DNA of 64,000 nucleotides from Brachybacterium saurashtrense (GCF_003355475.1 NZ_CP031356.1:1240001-1304000); one strand, 5' to 3'; positions 16,700-26,587 are shown, counted from the first letter of the stretch. Numbers and translations: made by a program. Notes: generated from the letters alone by a model not told the origin.

Positions 16700-18487
16700 A
16701 TGTCTGAAACCGTGAAGATGCCAGCTCTCGGTGAATCGGTCACCGAGGGCACCGTGACCCGCTGGCTCAAGGGCGTCGGCGACACCGTCGAGGTGGACGA
16801 GCCGCTGCTCGAGGTGTCGACCGACAAGGTCGACACCGAGATCCCCTCCCCCGTGGCCGGGACGATCGAGAAGATCCTGGTCGAGGAGGACGAGGACGCC
16901 GAGGTGGGCGCCGATCTCGTCGTCATCGGCGACGGCTCCGGTGCCGAGGGCTCCGGCGCTGACGACTCCGGTGCCGAGGAGCCGGCCGAGGCCGACGAGC
17001 CCGCCGAGGAGACGGAGGATCTCGCGTCCGACGAGACCACCGCCCCCTCCACCGAGGAGCCCGCGCAGTCCCAGCAGTCCTCCGGGAGCGAGGCCTCCTC
17101 CTCCGGCGAGGCGGCCTCCGGCGAGGACGTCACGATGCCGGCGCTCGGCGAGTCCGTCACCGAGGGCACCGTGACCCGCTGGCTCAAGGGCGTCGGCGAC
17201 ACCGTCGAGGTGGACGAGCCGCTGCTCGAGGTCTCGACCGACAAGGTCGACACCGAGATCCCCTCCCCCGTGGCCGGGACCCTGCTCGAGATCCGCGTCC
17301 AGGAGGACGAGGACGCCGAGGTCGGCTCCGTGCTCGCCGTGATCGGCTCGGGCGAGGCCGCGGCCGCGCCCGCCGAGGAGCCGGCCGCTCCCGCGCCGAA
17401 GGCCGAGGAGAAGCCCGCCGCGCAGGAGGCGCCGAAGCAGGAGGCACCGAAGCAGGAGGCACCGGCGGAAAAGCTCGCGGCCGCTGCCCCCGCGAAGGCC
17501 GAGTCCGCTCCGGCGGCCGCGCCTGCGCCGAAGGCCGCCGATGCGGTCTCCGGGGCGGAGTCCTCCGGCTACGTGACCCCGCTGGTGCGCAAGATGGCCG
17601 CGGACGCCGGGGTGGATCTCTCCTCCGTGTCCGGGTCCGGCCTGGGCGGCCGTATCCGCAAGCAGGACGTGCAGAAGGCGATCGAGGCGCAGAAGTCCGC
17701 GGCCTCGGCGCCGGCCGCCGCTCCTGCCGCGGCCTCCGCTCCGGCCGCGCCCGCGGTCGAGGTCTCCTCGAAGCGCGGCACCGAGGAGAAGATGCCGCGC
17801 ATCCGCAAGGTGATCGGCCAGCGCATGATGGAGTCGCTCCATGAGATGGCGCAGCTGACCACCGCGGTGGAGGTCGACGTGACCCGCATCGCGAAGCTGC
17901 GTGCCCGCACGAAGGACGAGTTCGCCGCCCGTGAAGGCGCCAAGCTCACGTTCCTGCCGTTCCTGATGATGGCCGCGATCGAGGGTCTGAAGACCTACCC
18001 GCAGCTGAACTCCACCATCGACGGCGACAAGATCGTCTACCACGGCTCCGAGAACATCGGCATGGCCGCGGACACCGAGCGCGGCCTGGTCGTGCCGGTG
18101 ATCAAGAACGCCGGGGACCTGAACCTGGCGGGTCTGGCCCGCCAGATCGGCGATCTCGGGTCCCGCGCCAAGGGCAACAAGCTCGTGCCGGACGATCTGC
18201 AGGGCGCCACCTTCACGATCACGAACACCGGTTCGGGCGGCGCCCTCTGGGACACTCCGATCGTGCCCGCGCCCCAGGTGGGCATCCTGGGCACCGGCAC
18301 CATCACGAAGCGTCCCGCCGTGGTGCAGAACGCCGAGGGCGACGACAGCATCGCGATCCGCTCGATGATGTACCTGTTCCTCTCCTACGACCACCGGATG
18401 GTCGACGGGGGCGACGCCGCCCGCTTCCTCACCTTCATGAAGAAGCGGCTCGAGGAAGGTGCCTTCGAGGGCGAGCTGGGTCTGTGA
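16700..18487 (+). CDS. sucB: Dihydrolipoamide acyltransferase (E2) with two lipoyl domains
   Basis: Core acyltransferase of 2-oxoacid dehydrogenase complexes, 595 aa. Two lipoyl domains (about 4-76 and 143-215) carry lipoylation sites Lys43 and Lys182 in STDKVDTEI. Acid- and Ala/Pro-rich linkers follow, then a peripheral subunit-binding domain at about 291-324 (YVTPLVRKMAADAGVDLSSV) and the catalytic domain ending in SYDHRMVDGGDAARF with His565. In actinobacteria this SucB-named type usually serves as the pyruvate dehydrogenase E2 (AceF/DlaT). Close lpd, lipB, lipA and the later aceE agree with that, so aceF would also be a fair name. The linker and lipoyl repeats show near-identical DNA (see repeat). 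Confidence 0.93.
   Translation: MSETVKMPALGESVTEGTVTRWLKGVGDTVEVDEPLLEVSTDKVDTEIPSPVAGTIEKILVEEDEDAEVGADLVVIGDGSGAEGSGADDSGAEEPAEADEPAEETEDLASDETTAPSTEEPAQSQQSSGSEASSSGEAASGEDVTMPALGESVTEGTVTRWLKGVGDTVEVDEPLLEVSTDKVDTEIPSPVAGTLLEIRVQEDEDAEVGSVLAVIGSGEAAAAPAEEPAAPAPKAEEKPAAQEAPKQEAPKQEAPAEKLAAAAPAKAESAPAAAPAPKAADAVSGAESSGYVTPLVRKMAADAGVDLSSVSGSGLGGRIRKQDVQKAIEAQKSAASAPAAAPAAASAPAAPAVEVSSKRGTEEKMPRIRKVIGQRMMESLHEMAQLTTAVEVDVTRIAKLRARTKDEFAAREGAKLTFLPFLMMAAIEGLKTYPQLNSTIDGDKIVYHGSENIGMAADTERGLVVPVIKNAGDLNLAGLARQIGDLGSRAKGNKLVPDDLQGATFTITNTGSGGALWDTPIVPAPQVGILGTGTITKRPAVVQNAEGDDSIAIRSMMYLFLSYDHRMVDGGDAARFLTFMKKRLEEGAFEGELGL
16739..17280 (+). repeat. Duplicated 125-bp block coding the two lipoyl domains
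   Basis: Bases 16739-16863 and 17156-17280 are identical except for one silent G/C difference, and sit 417 bp (139 codons) apart in frame. Sequence on either side of each block diverges quickly, both at DNA and protein level, which suggests gene conversion between the domains and not just an ancient duplication. Confidence 0.9.
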
Positions 18488-18524
18488 CCTGCTGACCCGC
18501 TGACCCGGCGCGCACCGGATCCAC

Positions 18525-18565
18525 CGATCCCCGCCTCCTCCCCGCACCGGGAGGGGGCGGGGATC
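18525..18565. terminator. Bidirectional terminator between E2 gene and pseudokinase gene
   Basis: CGATCCCCGCC on the left is complementary to GGCGGGGATCG on the right, extended inward by TCCC/GGGA with small bulges and a short loop. It lies between convergent genes ending at 18487 and 18598. Confidence 0.65.
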
Positions 18566-18597
18566 GTCGTTCTCCTCGCGGTGCCCGACGGGGCGGC

Positions 18598-20055
18598 TCA
18601 GCCCGTCCCCGCCTCCTCGCCCACCTCGCGCACCTGCCAGGTGCTCCCCGACCAGACCAGGTGCAGCACCACGGCCTCCGGCGCGGAGGCGGGGATCGTG
18701 GTCACCGTGCCGTCGGCGCTCTCAGTCTCGTGCTCGGCGACGGAGCTCACCACACGCAGCGACGCCGTGCCCTCCTCGGCGGACTGCGAGAGCAGCTCCG
18801 CCTCGTGCACCACGGGACCACCGCCCCGCACCGTCACGCCCGCGTACGCCGCGCGGACGCGGTTCGACTCCTCCCGCGCAGTGCTGCCGGCCACGGAGGC
18901 CGCCACCGGCGAGGTGCCGGTGAGATAGGCGTGCCGGGTACCGGCGAGCTCGGCCGCCAGCTCCCAGGGCTCGGTGATCTCGGGCGCCGCGGCGTGTTCC
19001 TCGGCCGCGGGCGACGGCGCCGCCCGCTCGTCCTCGCCGACCGGCATCGCCCAGTGCGCCCCGAGCAGCACGAGCGCTCCGCCCAGCAGCACCGCCGTCC
19101 CGCTCAGAAGCGCGATCCGGCGCAGCCGGGGCCGTCGCAGCACCTCCGCCGTGGCCTGCAGCGCACATGCCGCGCCGCGACGCCCGCGTGCGGCGGCCGC
19201 GGTCGCCGCGCCGCCGACGGGTCCGCCGCGCGCCCGGTAGGGATCCCGCCGCGGTGCCGCCTCCTCCTCCGCCTCCTGGGCGATCCGAACGTCGTCGATG
19301 CGTCGACGGAGTCGTCGCGGCTGCGGAAGCGGTGGCGGATCGGCCACCGAGGGCTCGGCGGGCACCGGCGCGGCGAGCGGCACATCGAGGGCCGACGGCT
19401 CGGCGGGCGTCGTCGCCGCGGTGGGCGAGGAGCGCCGCAGCGTCCGGTCCTGGTCGGCGAGCACCGAGTCCGCCCAGAGCCGGTCCTCCCGGCGCGCCGC
19501 GAGCGTCTCGTCCTGGCGCAGGCCCTCCAGGTCCAGCACCACCACGGAGCCGTCGGCGCGCCTGCCCAGTCCTCCTCCTCGGCCGGCACCCAGCACCCAG
19601 CCGCGCTCGTGGAGGGCGTCGAGCAGCACGTCGAGCTGCTCCCGGGCGCGGGCCGTGGCCTCCCGCTCGCCCGTCGGCGGGGTGAGCGGCTCCGCGGACC
19701 GTCGGCCGGTGCACCGGGCCATCAGGGCTGTCGTCTCGCGGAGGTAGCCCTGCTCCTCCACCTCGAGCACGGCGGGCGCCGCCTCGACGCCGTCCACCTC
19801 GAGGGCGGCGAGCAGCTGCGCCTCCTGCCGCAGTCGCGTCCGCTCGGCGATGTCGAGACCGCGCAGCCGCAGCGCCCGGGGCCGCGCCTCGGGACCCAGC
19901 AGCTGTTCCTCCCGCGCGCCGCGCACCCGGGCCTCCCCCGCCTCCTGGCCGGCGGGCGACGGCGGCCGGGCGTGCTCCGCCCGCCGGGCCGGGTACAGGG
20001 CGCCGCAGGTGAACCTCTCCTCCTCGAACTCCTCCATGTCGGCAGTGAACCGCAT
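18598..20055 (-). CDS. Membrane protein with degenerate Ser/Thr kinase-like domain
   Basis: 485 aa. Residues ~60-205 resemble a bacterial Ser/Thr kinase: RLRQEAQLLAALE fits helix C, LLDALHERGWVLG occupies the 'ALHxxGVVHRD' position and ADGSVVVLDLEGL the 'DGxVxLxDFG' position. However, HRD reads VLG, the catalytic-loop Asn is absent and DFG reads DLE, so phosphotransfer is not expected. A Pro-rich, then Arg-rich linker (~210-312) leads to one membrane helix at ~314-338 and an extracytoplasmic domain of ~145 residues ending VVLHLVWSGSTWQVREVG. The layout is like PknB-type receptors. I infer a pseudokinase; a non-kinase membrane protein is the alternative. Alternative start: Met7. Confidence 0.6.
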   Translation of the reverse strand: MRFTADMEEFEEERFTCGALYPARRAEHARPPSPAGQEAGEARVRGAREEQLLGPEARPRALRLRGLDIAERTRLRQEAQLLAALEVDGVEAAPAVLEVEEQGYLRETTALMARCTGRRSAEPLTPPTGEREATARAREQLDVLLDALHERGWVLGAGRGGGLGRRADGSVVVLDLEGLRQDETLAARREDRLWADSVLADQDRTLRRSSPTAATTPAEPSALDVPLAAPVPAEPSVADPPPLPQPRRLRRRIDDVRIAQEAEEEAAPRRDPYRARGGPVGGAATAAAARGRRGAACALQATAEVLRRPRLRRIALLSGTAVLLGGALVLLGAHWAMPVGEDERAAPSPAAEEHAAAPEITEPWELAAELAGTRHAYLTGTSPVAASVAGSTAREESNRVRAAYAGVTVRGGGPVVHEAELLSQSAEEGTASLRVVSSVAEHETESADGTVTTIPASAPEAVVLHLVWSGSTWQVREVGEEAGTG

Positions 20056-20106
20056 CCCACCCAGGCGACCCCGCGGCTATCCACAACGCGCAGGTCGTCG
20101 CCGGAG

Positions 20107-20112
20107 TAGCCT
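20107..20112 (+). promoter_or_regulatory. -10 box of leaderless lipB
   Basis: TAGCCT is followed by six bases and the ATG of lipB at 20119; no Shine-Dalgarno is present, so a leaderless mRNA is likely. The divergent gene starts at 20055. Confidence 0.5.
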
Positions 20113-20118
20113 GAGCAG

Positions 20119-20817
20119 ATGCTCGATGTGATCCGCCTCGGTTTCAGCGAGCCGGTGCCCGGAGGGGACCGGCACGAGGAGTTCGGCCTGCCCCCGGGGC
20201 CGGTGGACTACCGCGCGGCCTGGGCCCTGCAGCGCGAGCTCCACGCCGAGGTGGTCGCCGGGCAGCGTCCCGACACCCTGCTGCTGCTGGAGCATCTGCC
20301 GGTGTACACCGCGGGCAAGCTCACCGAGGAGCACGAGCGGCCGCGGGACGGCGCCGAGGTGGTGGACATCGACCGCGGCGGCAAGATCACCTGGCACGGG
20401 CCGCAGCAGCTGGTGGGCTACCCGCTGGTCAAGCTGCCCGTCCCGATCGACGTGGTGGGCTTCGTCCGTGCGCTCGAGCACACCCTGATCGACGTCTGCG
20501 CCCAGGTGGGGGTGCCGACGACGCCCGTGGAGGGACGCAGCGGCGTGTGGGTGGCGCCGGAGGGCGAGGAGGCGCGGAAGGTGTGCGCCATCGGGATGCG
20601 CGTCTCCAAGCGCGCCACCATGCACGGCTTCGCCCTGAACTGCGCGAACGAGCTCTCCTGGGCCCAGAACGTGATCCCCTGCGGGATCGACGACGCCGGG
20701 GTGACGAGCCTGAGCCGGGAGGCCGGCCGCCGGATCGCGGTGGCGGACGTGGTCGACATCGCGGCGGAGGCGATGACCGCTCTCGTGGCGCACCGCACCT
20801 CGCCCCGGCCCGTCTGA
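20119..20817 (+). CDS. lipB: Octanoyl-ACP:protein N-octanoyltransferase LipB
   Basis: Transfers octanoyl from acyl carrier protein to lipoyl domains, the first step of lipoate synthesis; 232 aa. Signature [20 protein letters not shown] at ~86-105, catalytic Lys154 in [14 protein letters not shown], and catalytic Cys188 in [15 protein letters not shown]. The His-Gly motif MHGFALN follows the Lys. lipA begins 62 nt downstream. The E2 substrate is encoded upstream (16700-18487) and octanoyl-ACP would come from the FAS-II genes at 43-47 kb. Confidence 0.96.
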   Translation: MLDVIRLGFSEPVPGGDRHEEFGLPPGPVDYRAAWALQRELHAEVVAGQRPDTLLLLEHLPVYTAGKLTEEHERPRDGAEVVDIDRGGKITWHGPQQLVGYPLVKLPVPIDVVGFVRALEHTLIDVCAQVGVPTTPVEGRSGVWVAPEGEEARKVCAIGMRVSKRATMHGFALNCANELSWAQNVIPCGIDDAGVTSLSREAGRRIAVADVVDIAAEAMTALVAHRTSPRPV

Positions 20818-20842
20818 GCCGTCCCCGCCCGCGCCGGGTCGA

Positions 20843-20848
20843 TAGACT
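20843..20848 (+). promoter_or_regulatory. Candidate -10 box for lipA
   Basis: TAGACT in the lipB-lipA gap, 31 nt before the lipA GTG, would allow transcription of lipA apart from lipB. Confidence 0.4.
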
Positions 20849-20879
20849 CGGCAGAACGTCGATATGAGGAGGCATCAGG

Positions 20880-21902
20880 GTGACACTCGCCCCCGAAGGC
20901 CGTCGCATGCTGCGCGTCGAGGCGCGGAACGCCGAAGTCCCGATCGAGCGCAAGCCGGAGTGGATCAAGACCCGCGCCGTGATGGGGCCGGAGTACACCG
21001 CGATGAAGAAGCGCGTGCACGGGCAGGGCCTGCACACCGTCTGCGAGGAAGCGGGCTGCCCGAACATCTTCGAATGCTGGGAGGATCGCGAGGCGACCTT
21101 CCTCATCGGCGGTGACACCTGCACCCGCCGCTGCGACTTCTGCAACATCGCCACCGGCAAGCCGCTGCCGGTCGATCCCATGGAACCGTTCAAGGTCGCG
21201 ACCTCCGTGAAGGAGATGGGCCTGCGCTACTCCACCATCACGGGCGTGGCCCGCGATGATCTGGCCGACGGCGCGGCGGGCCTGTTCGCCCGCACCTGCG
21301 AGCAGATCCACGCGATGAACCCCGGCACCGGGGTGGAGCTGCTGATCGATGACATCAAGGGCCGCGGCGAGCATCTCCAGCAGGTGTTCGAGTCGAAGCC
21401 CGAGGTGTTCGCGCACAACCTGGAGACCGTGCCGCGGATCTTCAAGCAGATCCGCCCCGCCTTCCGCTACGAGCGCTCCCTGGACGTGATCTCGATGGGC
21501 AAGGACGCCGGGATGATCACGAAGTCCAACCTCATCCTCGGGATGGGAGAGACGGACGACGAGATCCTCGAGTCGATGCAGCGTCTGCACGACGCCGGCT
21601 GCGACATCCTCACCATCACCCAGTACATGCGGCCCTCGAAGCTGCACCACCCCATCGACCGCTGGGTCAAGCCCCAGCAGTTCGTGGACCTGTCCCGGGC
21701 CGCGGAGGAGATGGGCTTCCTCGCAGTGATGGCCGGGCCGATGGTCCGCTCCTCCTACCGCGCCGGGAAGCTCTGGGCGCAGGCGATGAGGAAGCTCGGC
21801 CGGGAGATCCCCGAGAACCTCCTGCATCTCGATTCGAACCAGCCCGCCCGTCAGGAAGCGGCGAGCGTCGTCGCCCGCACCCAGCAGGCCGCAGCCAGCT
21901 GA
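20880..21902 (+). CDS. lipA: Lipoyl synthase LipA
   Basis: Radical-SAM enzyme inserting two sulfurs into protein-bound octanoyl, 340 aa, GTG start with GAGGAGG about eight bases upstream. Both iron-sulfur clusters are complete: the auxiliary cluster Cys55, Cys60 and Cys66 in [14 protein letters not shown], and the radical-SAM CxxxCxxC Cys81, Cys85, Cys88 in [15 protein letters not shown]. Further motifs: [20 protein letters not shown] and [13 protein letters not shown]. The C-terminus contains [17 protein letters not shown] with the RSSY serine that ligates the auxiliary cluster. DUF4191 follows, as is usual in actinobacteria. Confidence 0.97.
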   Translation: MTLAPEGRRMLRVEARNAEVPIERKPEWIKTRAVMGPEYTAMKKRVHGQGLHTVCEEAGCPNIFECWEDREATFLIGGDTCTRRCDFCNIATGKPLPVDPMEPFKVATSVKEMGLRYSTITGVARDDLADGAAGLFARTCEQIHAMNPGTGVELLIDDIKGRGEHLQQVFESKPEVFAHNLETVPRIFKQIRPAFRYERSLDVISMGKDAGMITKSNLILGMGETDDEILESMQRLHDAGCDILTITQYMRPSKLHHPIDRWVKPQQFVDLSRAAEEMGFLAVMAGPMVRSSYRAGKLWAQAMRKLGREIPENLLHLDSNQPARQEAASVVARTQQAAAS

Positions 21903-21934
21903 CGCCCGCCCGGCCCCGAGAGGACCCACCGCCC

Positions 21935-22681
21935 ATGGCTCGCACGTCCGAGACCGCGCCCGAGAAGCGCTCCAAGAAGAAGAACGCCGACGGCACGAAG
22001 AAGCCCGGCCGCCTCAAGCAGATGGTCGAGGTGTACAAGTACACCCAGGAGGTGGACCGCACCACCCTGCCCTGGATGCTCGGCGCCGTCGCCGCCTCCG
22101 TGGCGGTGGGCGTGCTGCTCACGCTGCTGATCTTCTCCAGCCCCTGGTACGGCATCTTCATGGGCCTCGCCGTGGGCCTGCTGATCGCGATGATGATCCT
22201 CGCCCGCAAGGCCGAGCGCGCCGCCTTCGGGCGCATCAAGGGCCAGCCCGGCGCAGCCCTCGCCGCCATGCAGTCCATCCGTCGCGGATGGAACGTGGAC
22301 GACGAGCCGGTGCAGATCGACCCCCGCAGCCAGAAGATGCTGTTCCGCGCCACCGGCCGGGCCGGGATCGCCGTGGTCGCCGAGGACTCCTCCTCCGTCT
22401 CGATGAAGCTGCTGGAGAAGGAGCGCCGCAGCATCCGCCGCGTGCTCCAGCACGACAACGTGCCGGTGCATCAGATCGTGGTGGGCGACGGCGACGGCGA
22501 GGTGCCGCTGCACAAGCTGCCCACCTACATGCAGCGGATGAAGAAGCAGCTCACCAAGGACGAGGCCGCCCAGGTGAGCAAGCGGCTGAACGCGCTGCGG
22601 CGCTCCCTGCGCCAGTCGATCCCCAAGGGCGTGGACCCGATGCGGGCCCGCCCGAACCGCAAGGCGATGCGGGGTCGCTGA
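21935..22681 (+). CDS. DUF4191 family membrane protein
   Basis: 248 aa. A Lys-rich cytoplasmic N-terminus (~1-45) precedes two adjacent membrane helices (~46-68 LPWMLGAVAASVAVGVLLTL and ~72-92 YGIFMGLAVGLLIAMMILAR). A soluble basic C-terminal domain follows, with GRAGIAVVAEDSSSVSMKLL and VHQIVVGDGDGEVPLHKLPT. The family is actinobacterial and regularly sits just after lipA; its function is unknown. A role in envelope or lipoate handling would be guilt by association only. A strong hairpin follows the stop by 25 nt, closing the lipB-lipA-DUF4191 unit. Confidence 0.88.
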   Translation: MARTSETAPEKRSKKKNADGTKKPGRLKQMVEVYKYTQEVDRTTLPWMLGAVAASVAVGVLLTLLIFSSPWYGIFMGLAVGLLIAMMILARKAERAAFGRIKGQPGAALAAMQSIRRGWNVDDEPVQIDPRSQKMLFRATGRAGIAVVAEDSSSVSMKLLEKERRSIRRVLQHDNVPVHQIVVGDGDGEVPLHKLPTYMQRMKKQLTKDEAAQVSKRLNALRRSLRQSIPKGVDPMRARPNRKAMRGR

Positions 22682-22706
22682 GCCCGCGACCCACGGACGT
22701 CGATCC

Positions 22707-22737
22707 GGCCCCCTCCCGCACGGCGCGGGAGGGGGCC
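22707..22737 (+). terminator. Terminator after DUF4191 gene
   Basis: A 13-bp stem, 22707-22719 (GGCCCCCTCCCGC) with 22725-22737, and a 5-nt loop. Confidence 0.75.
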
Positions 22738-22814
22738 GCGTCGCGTCCGGGAAGGCCCTGCAACGGCGCACAGGCGCCGCTCCCGCGCAGGCCGCCAGAC
22801 CTCCGGAGCGCGCC

Positions 22815-22850
22815 GTGACCTTCCCGTGACCTTCGTGATCTTTTCGTGAC
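22815..22850 (+). promoter_or_regulatory. Array of four GTGAC-type direct repeats in the DUF4191-RDD gap
   Basis: GTGAC starts at 22815 and 22826, GTGAT at 22835, GTGAC at 22846; start-to-start spacings are 11, 9 and 11 bp. Pairs of GTnAC-like boxes with 11-bp spacing are bound by OmpR-family regulators (GlnR, MtrA, PhoP) in actinobacteria. The 308-bp gap (22682-22989) lies between convergent genes and otherwise contains only the terminator; I found no convincing ORF in it. The array may therefore serve an undetected RNA gene or act architecturally. Confidence 0.4.
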
Positions 22851-22989
22851 ATTCTGCGTCGCCCCAGGTCAGGGCCAGATCAGGAGGGTCTTCCGGGAGG
22901 GCGGCGGCACCCGTGCACCGGCGCGCGGGAGCCTCTTCGCGGCCGCTCGCGGCGGCGTCGCGCCGGAGCGGGAGGCGGCGCCGGAGGGC

Positions 22990-23424
22990 TCAGGCGGTGA
23001 CCGTGGCGGTACCGGCGACCACGTCGTGCAGCGGCTGGCGGTCGCGGTTCCACACCACCGCCGGCAGCAGCAGGAGCATGAGCGCGGTGCGCACCAGAGC
23101 CCGCAGCACCATCGGCGAACGGCCCCGCACGGGCAGCACCCGAACGCGCACCGCGAACTGGCCCGGCGTGGCCCCGAAAAGGCTCAGGAACAGCACGTTC
23201 ATCACCACGAAGAGGGCGAGGTTCGCCAGCGCGTCGCCGGAGAACAGCAGTGCGGAGACCAGCAGGCACAGGCCCCAGTCGGCGAGCAGGGAGAGGGGTC
23301 GGCGCCAGAACGGCGCCACGGCGCCGCGGCCCGTCGCGGGCAGGCCGAGGGCCGAGCCCTTCACGTAGCCCTCCTCCGCGGGAGAGCCGTCCATCCACGA
23401 GCCGAGGTCCTTGCGATCGATCAC
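22990..23424 (-). CDS. RDD family membrane protein
   Basis: 144 aa. The RDD domain is recognised by three hydrophobic helices (RPLSLLADWGLCLLVSALLF, ALANLALFVVMNVLFLSLFG, ALVRTALMLLLLPAVVW). Other family hallmarks are GATPGQFAVRVRVLP and the closing DRQPLHDVVAGTATV. The first Asp of the name motif appears as ADWG in place of ARAxD. It starts at a GTG (23424) with a -10 box seven bases upstream, so it is probably leaderless. RDD proteins are of mixed or unknown function (some are Na+/H+ antiporters). It is divergent from glnA. Confidence 0.85.
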   Translation of the reverse strand: MIDRKDLGSWMDGSPAEEGYVKGSALGLPATGRGAVAPFWRRPLSLLADWGLCLLVSALLFSGDALANLALFVVMNVLFLSLFGATPGQFAVRVRVLPVRGRSPMVLRALVRTALMLLLLPAVVWNRDRQPLHDVVAGTATVTA

Positions 23425-23430
23425 TCTCCG

Positions 23431-23436
23431 ACCTTA
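23431..23436 (-). promoter_or_regulatory. -10 box of leaderless RDD gene
   Basis: TAAGGT on the minus strand ends 7 nt before the GTG start at 23424. Confidence 0.4.
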
Positions 23437-23602
23437 GTGGGCGCGCCGGGGATCCGGCGCGACGCCCCGGGGTGCCGCGCACCACAGGGCCTAAGCTGTG
23501 AGCACCCGAGTTCGTGCCCCGTGCGGGTCGCACCGAACTCGTCCGGTGACGCCCCCCGGGGCCACACAGCACTACGCGCCGCACGGCGCGGATGGAGGAG
23601 AC

Positions 23603-25033
<1,431 letters not shown>

Positions 25034-25053
25034 GCCGCACAGCTCGAGTCGAC

Positions 25054-25095
25054 GACGGCCCGTCCCCGCCCTGCCAAGGGTGGGGGCGGGCCGTC
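25054..25095 (+). terminator. Terminator after glnA
   Basis: Two 19-nt arms (25054-25072 and 25077-25095) pair with two imperfect positions around a GCCA loop. It starts 21 nt after the glnA stop and may also stop the convergent gene ending at 25119. Confidence 0.75.
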
Positions 25096-25118
25096 CGCCG
25101 TGCGGGATGGACCGGAGC

Positions 25119-25460
25119 TCAGCTCTCGGGGTCGTCCATGAACACCCGCACCTCCTGTGCGCAGCGGCAGGCCACGGCGGTCCTCCGCGCCCATTCGAGG
25201 GCCTCCTCGCGGGTCTCGAGCTCGAGCACCGAGTAGCCGCCCTCGATGTGGCGCGTCTGCTCGTAGGTGGTCTCGAGCACGCTGCCGGAGCCGGTGACCA
25301 TCACCGGCGGCACGGACTCGTCGATCCCGCCGCCGAAGACCCACACGCCGGCCGCCTTCGCCTCCCGCACCACGGCGTGGGCGTCGCGGGCCGCGTCGGC
25401 GAGCTCCTCACCGGTGAGGTTCATCGCGCTGCTGGGGAAGGAGATCAGGTACTTCGCCAT
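25119..25460 (-). CDS. YciI/DGPF-domain family protein
   Basis: 113-aa ferredoxin-like-fold protein of the YCII-related family. The start at 25460 (MAKYLISFPSSAM) is supported by GAGAGGA seven bases upstream; a longer reading to 25529 is not. Family traits: MAKYLISF strand, DAHAVVREAKAAGVWVFGGG, TYEQTRHIEGGYSVLELETR with the His/Glu pair of the fold, then REEALEWARRTAVACRC. Related proteins are often encoded beside ECF sigma factors (sigma-adjacent 'DGPF' proteins), but none is found here. The biochemical role is unknown. Confidence 0.8.
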   Translation of the reverse strand: MAKYLISFPSSAMNLTGEELADAARDAHAVVREAKAAGVWVFGGGIDESVPPVMVTGSGSVLETTYEQTRHIEGGYSVLELETREEALEWARRTAVACRCAQEVRVFMDDPES

Positions 25461-25563
25461 GGTGGGTCCTCTCGTCGGGGCACAGCGGTGTGCCCCGGAA
25501 GTCTCCTCCACGTCGAGGCGCCGCGCCACCCGGACGCCGCAGGCTGGCGCTCACCGAGCGGGC

Positions 25564-26481
25564 TCAGCTCAGCGCGTCGATCCCGCCCTTGCTGCGCAGC
25601 AGCGACAGCAGCAGGTCCTTGGGGCCGGAGGCGGGATCGAGGGCGCACTCGTCGGGTTCGAAGGACCACGCCGCGCGCAGCGCCCGGAACACCTCGAACT
25701 CGGCGTCGCCGGTGCGCAGCGGCACCGCCTGGTAGCCGCCCGCCTCGGGCAGATGGATGATGAACGCGCCGGTGAGCTCGGGCATCTCCCGGGTGGCTCC
25801 GTCGCCGTCCAGCAGCAGCTCGGCCCGGCACACCGCCACCCCCTGCAGGGCGTAGTCGCCGCGCACCTTCTTCGAGGTCTTGATGTCCGCGCTGAGGACG
25901 GTGTTGCCGATCCGCACGATCGCATCGGTGGTGCCGGCGTAGCCCACGGTGTGGTTCACGACCGTCTGCTCCACCTCGAGGAACTCGGGCTGGTAGTCCT
26001 CGAGGAACCGGCCGTAGCCCTCCAGGCGCACCTCCGCGCGGGCGATGAGCGCGCGGGGATCCTTCTCCCCGGCGAAGGCGCCCTGCTCGCTGCGCATCTG
26101 CTCGGCGACGGCACCGATGTGCGCGGCATCGGGCCGCGTGCCGCTGGTGCCCCACTCCTCGCACACGGCGTGCACCAGGGTGCCGAAGTCCGCGGCGGCG
26201 CGGGTGTGCTCGGGCGCGGCGGCGGCGATCCGCTTCTGGGTGCCCCAGCGGTCGCGGGAGACGCGGGAGATCTCCGCGGCGGCCCGCTCCGGGTTGCGGT
26301 CCAGCCAGGCGTACATCTCCAGCGCCCGCTTCGAGGCCATGGTGGCGTACCAGCCCTGCAGGAAGTCCTTCGCGCGCATCCCGGCCACGGTGGTGATCGA
26401 GGGGTACATCAGGGGACCGTCGGGCTCGAGACGGTACATGCGGCCGCGGGGCGTGTCGGCGCTCAGGCTGGGCGTGGTCAT
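25564..26481 (-). CDS. PD-(D/E)XK-type nuclease-like protein
   Basis: 305 aa, ATG at 26481. The likely core is ARAEVRLEGYGRFLEDYQPE then EFLEVEQTVVNHTVGYAGTT, DAIVRIGNTVLSADIKTSKK and YALQGVAVCRAELLL. This fits the Cas4/RecB-like exonuclease fold: a Glu in VEQ, Asp in TTDAI, the D-x-K of ADIKTSK and the Gln-Gly motif IV. The N-terminus (RMYRLEPDGPLMYPSITTVA) resembles phage-type 'PD-(D/E)XK' proteins with a helical bridge including TLVHAVCEEWG. No phage or CRISPR context is present. It lies downstream of glnE, about 100 nt away. Family is by motif; substrate unknown. Confidence 0.7.
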   Translation of the reverse strand: MTTPSLSADTPRGRMYRLEPDGPLMYPSITTVAGMRAKDFLQGWYATMASKRALEMYAWLDRNPERAAAEISRVSRDRWGTQKRIAAAAPEHTRAAADFGTLVHAVCEEWGTSGTRPDAAHIGAVAEQMRSEQGAFAGEKDPRALIARAEVRLEGYGRFLEDYQPEFLEVEQTVVNHTVGYAGTTDAIVRIGNTVLSADIKTSKKVRGDYALQGVAVCRAELLLDGDGATREMPELTGAFIIHLPEAGGYQAVPLRTGDAEFEVFRALRAAWSFEPDECALDPASGPKDLLLSLLRSKGGIDALS

Positions 26482-26587
26482 GGATCCTCGGGGACGACGG
26501 GCGGGACAGGGACGGCGACCACGGTACGCCGAGACGCCGCGGTGCGGCGACGGGCGCCGGCAGGACGCGCCGGGTGCGGCATGGGGA

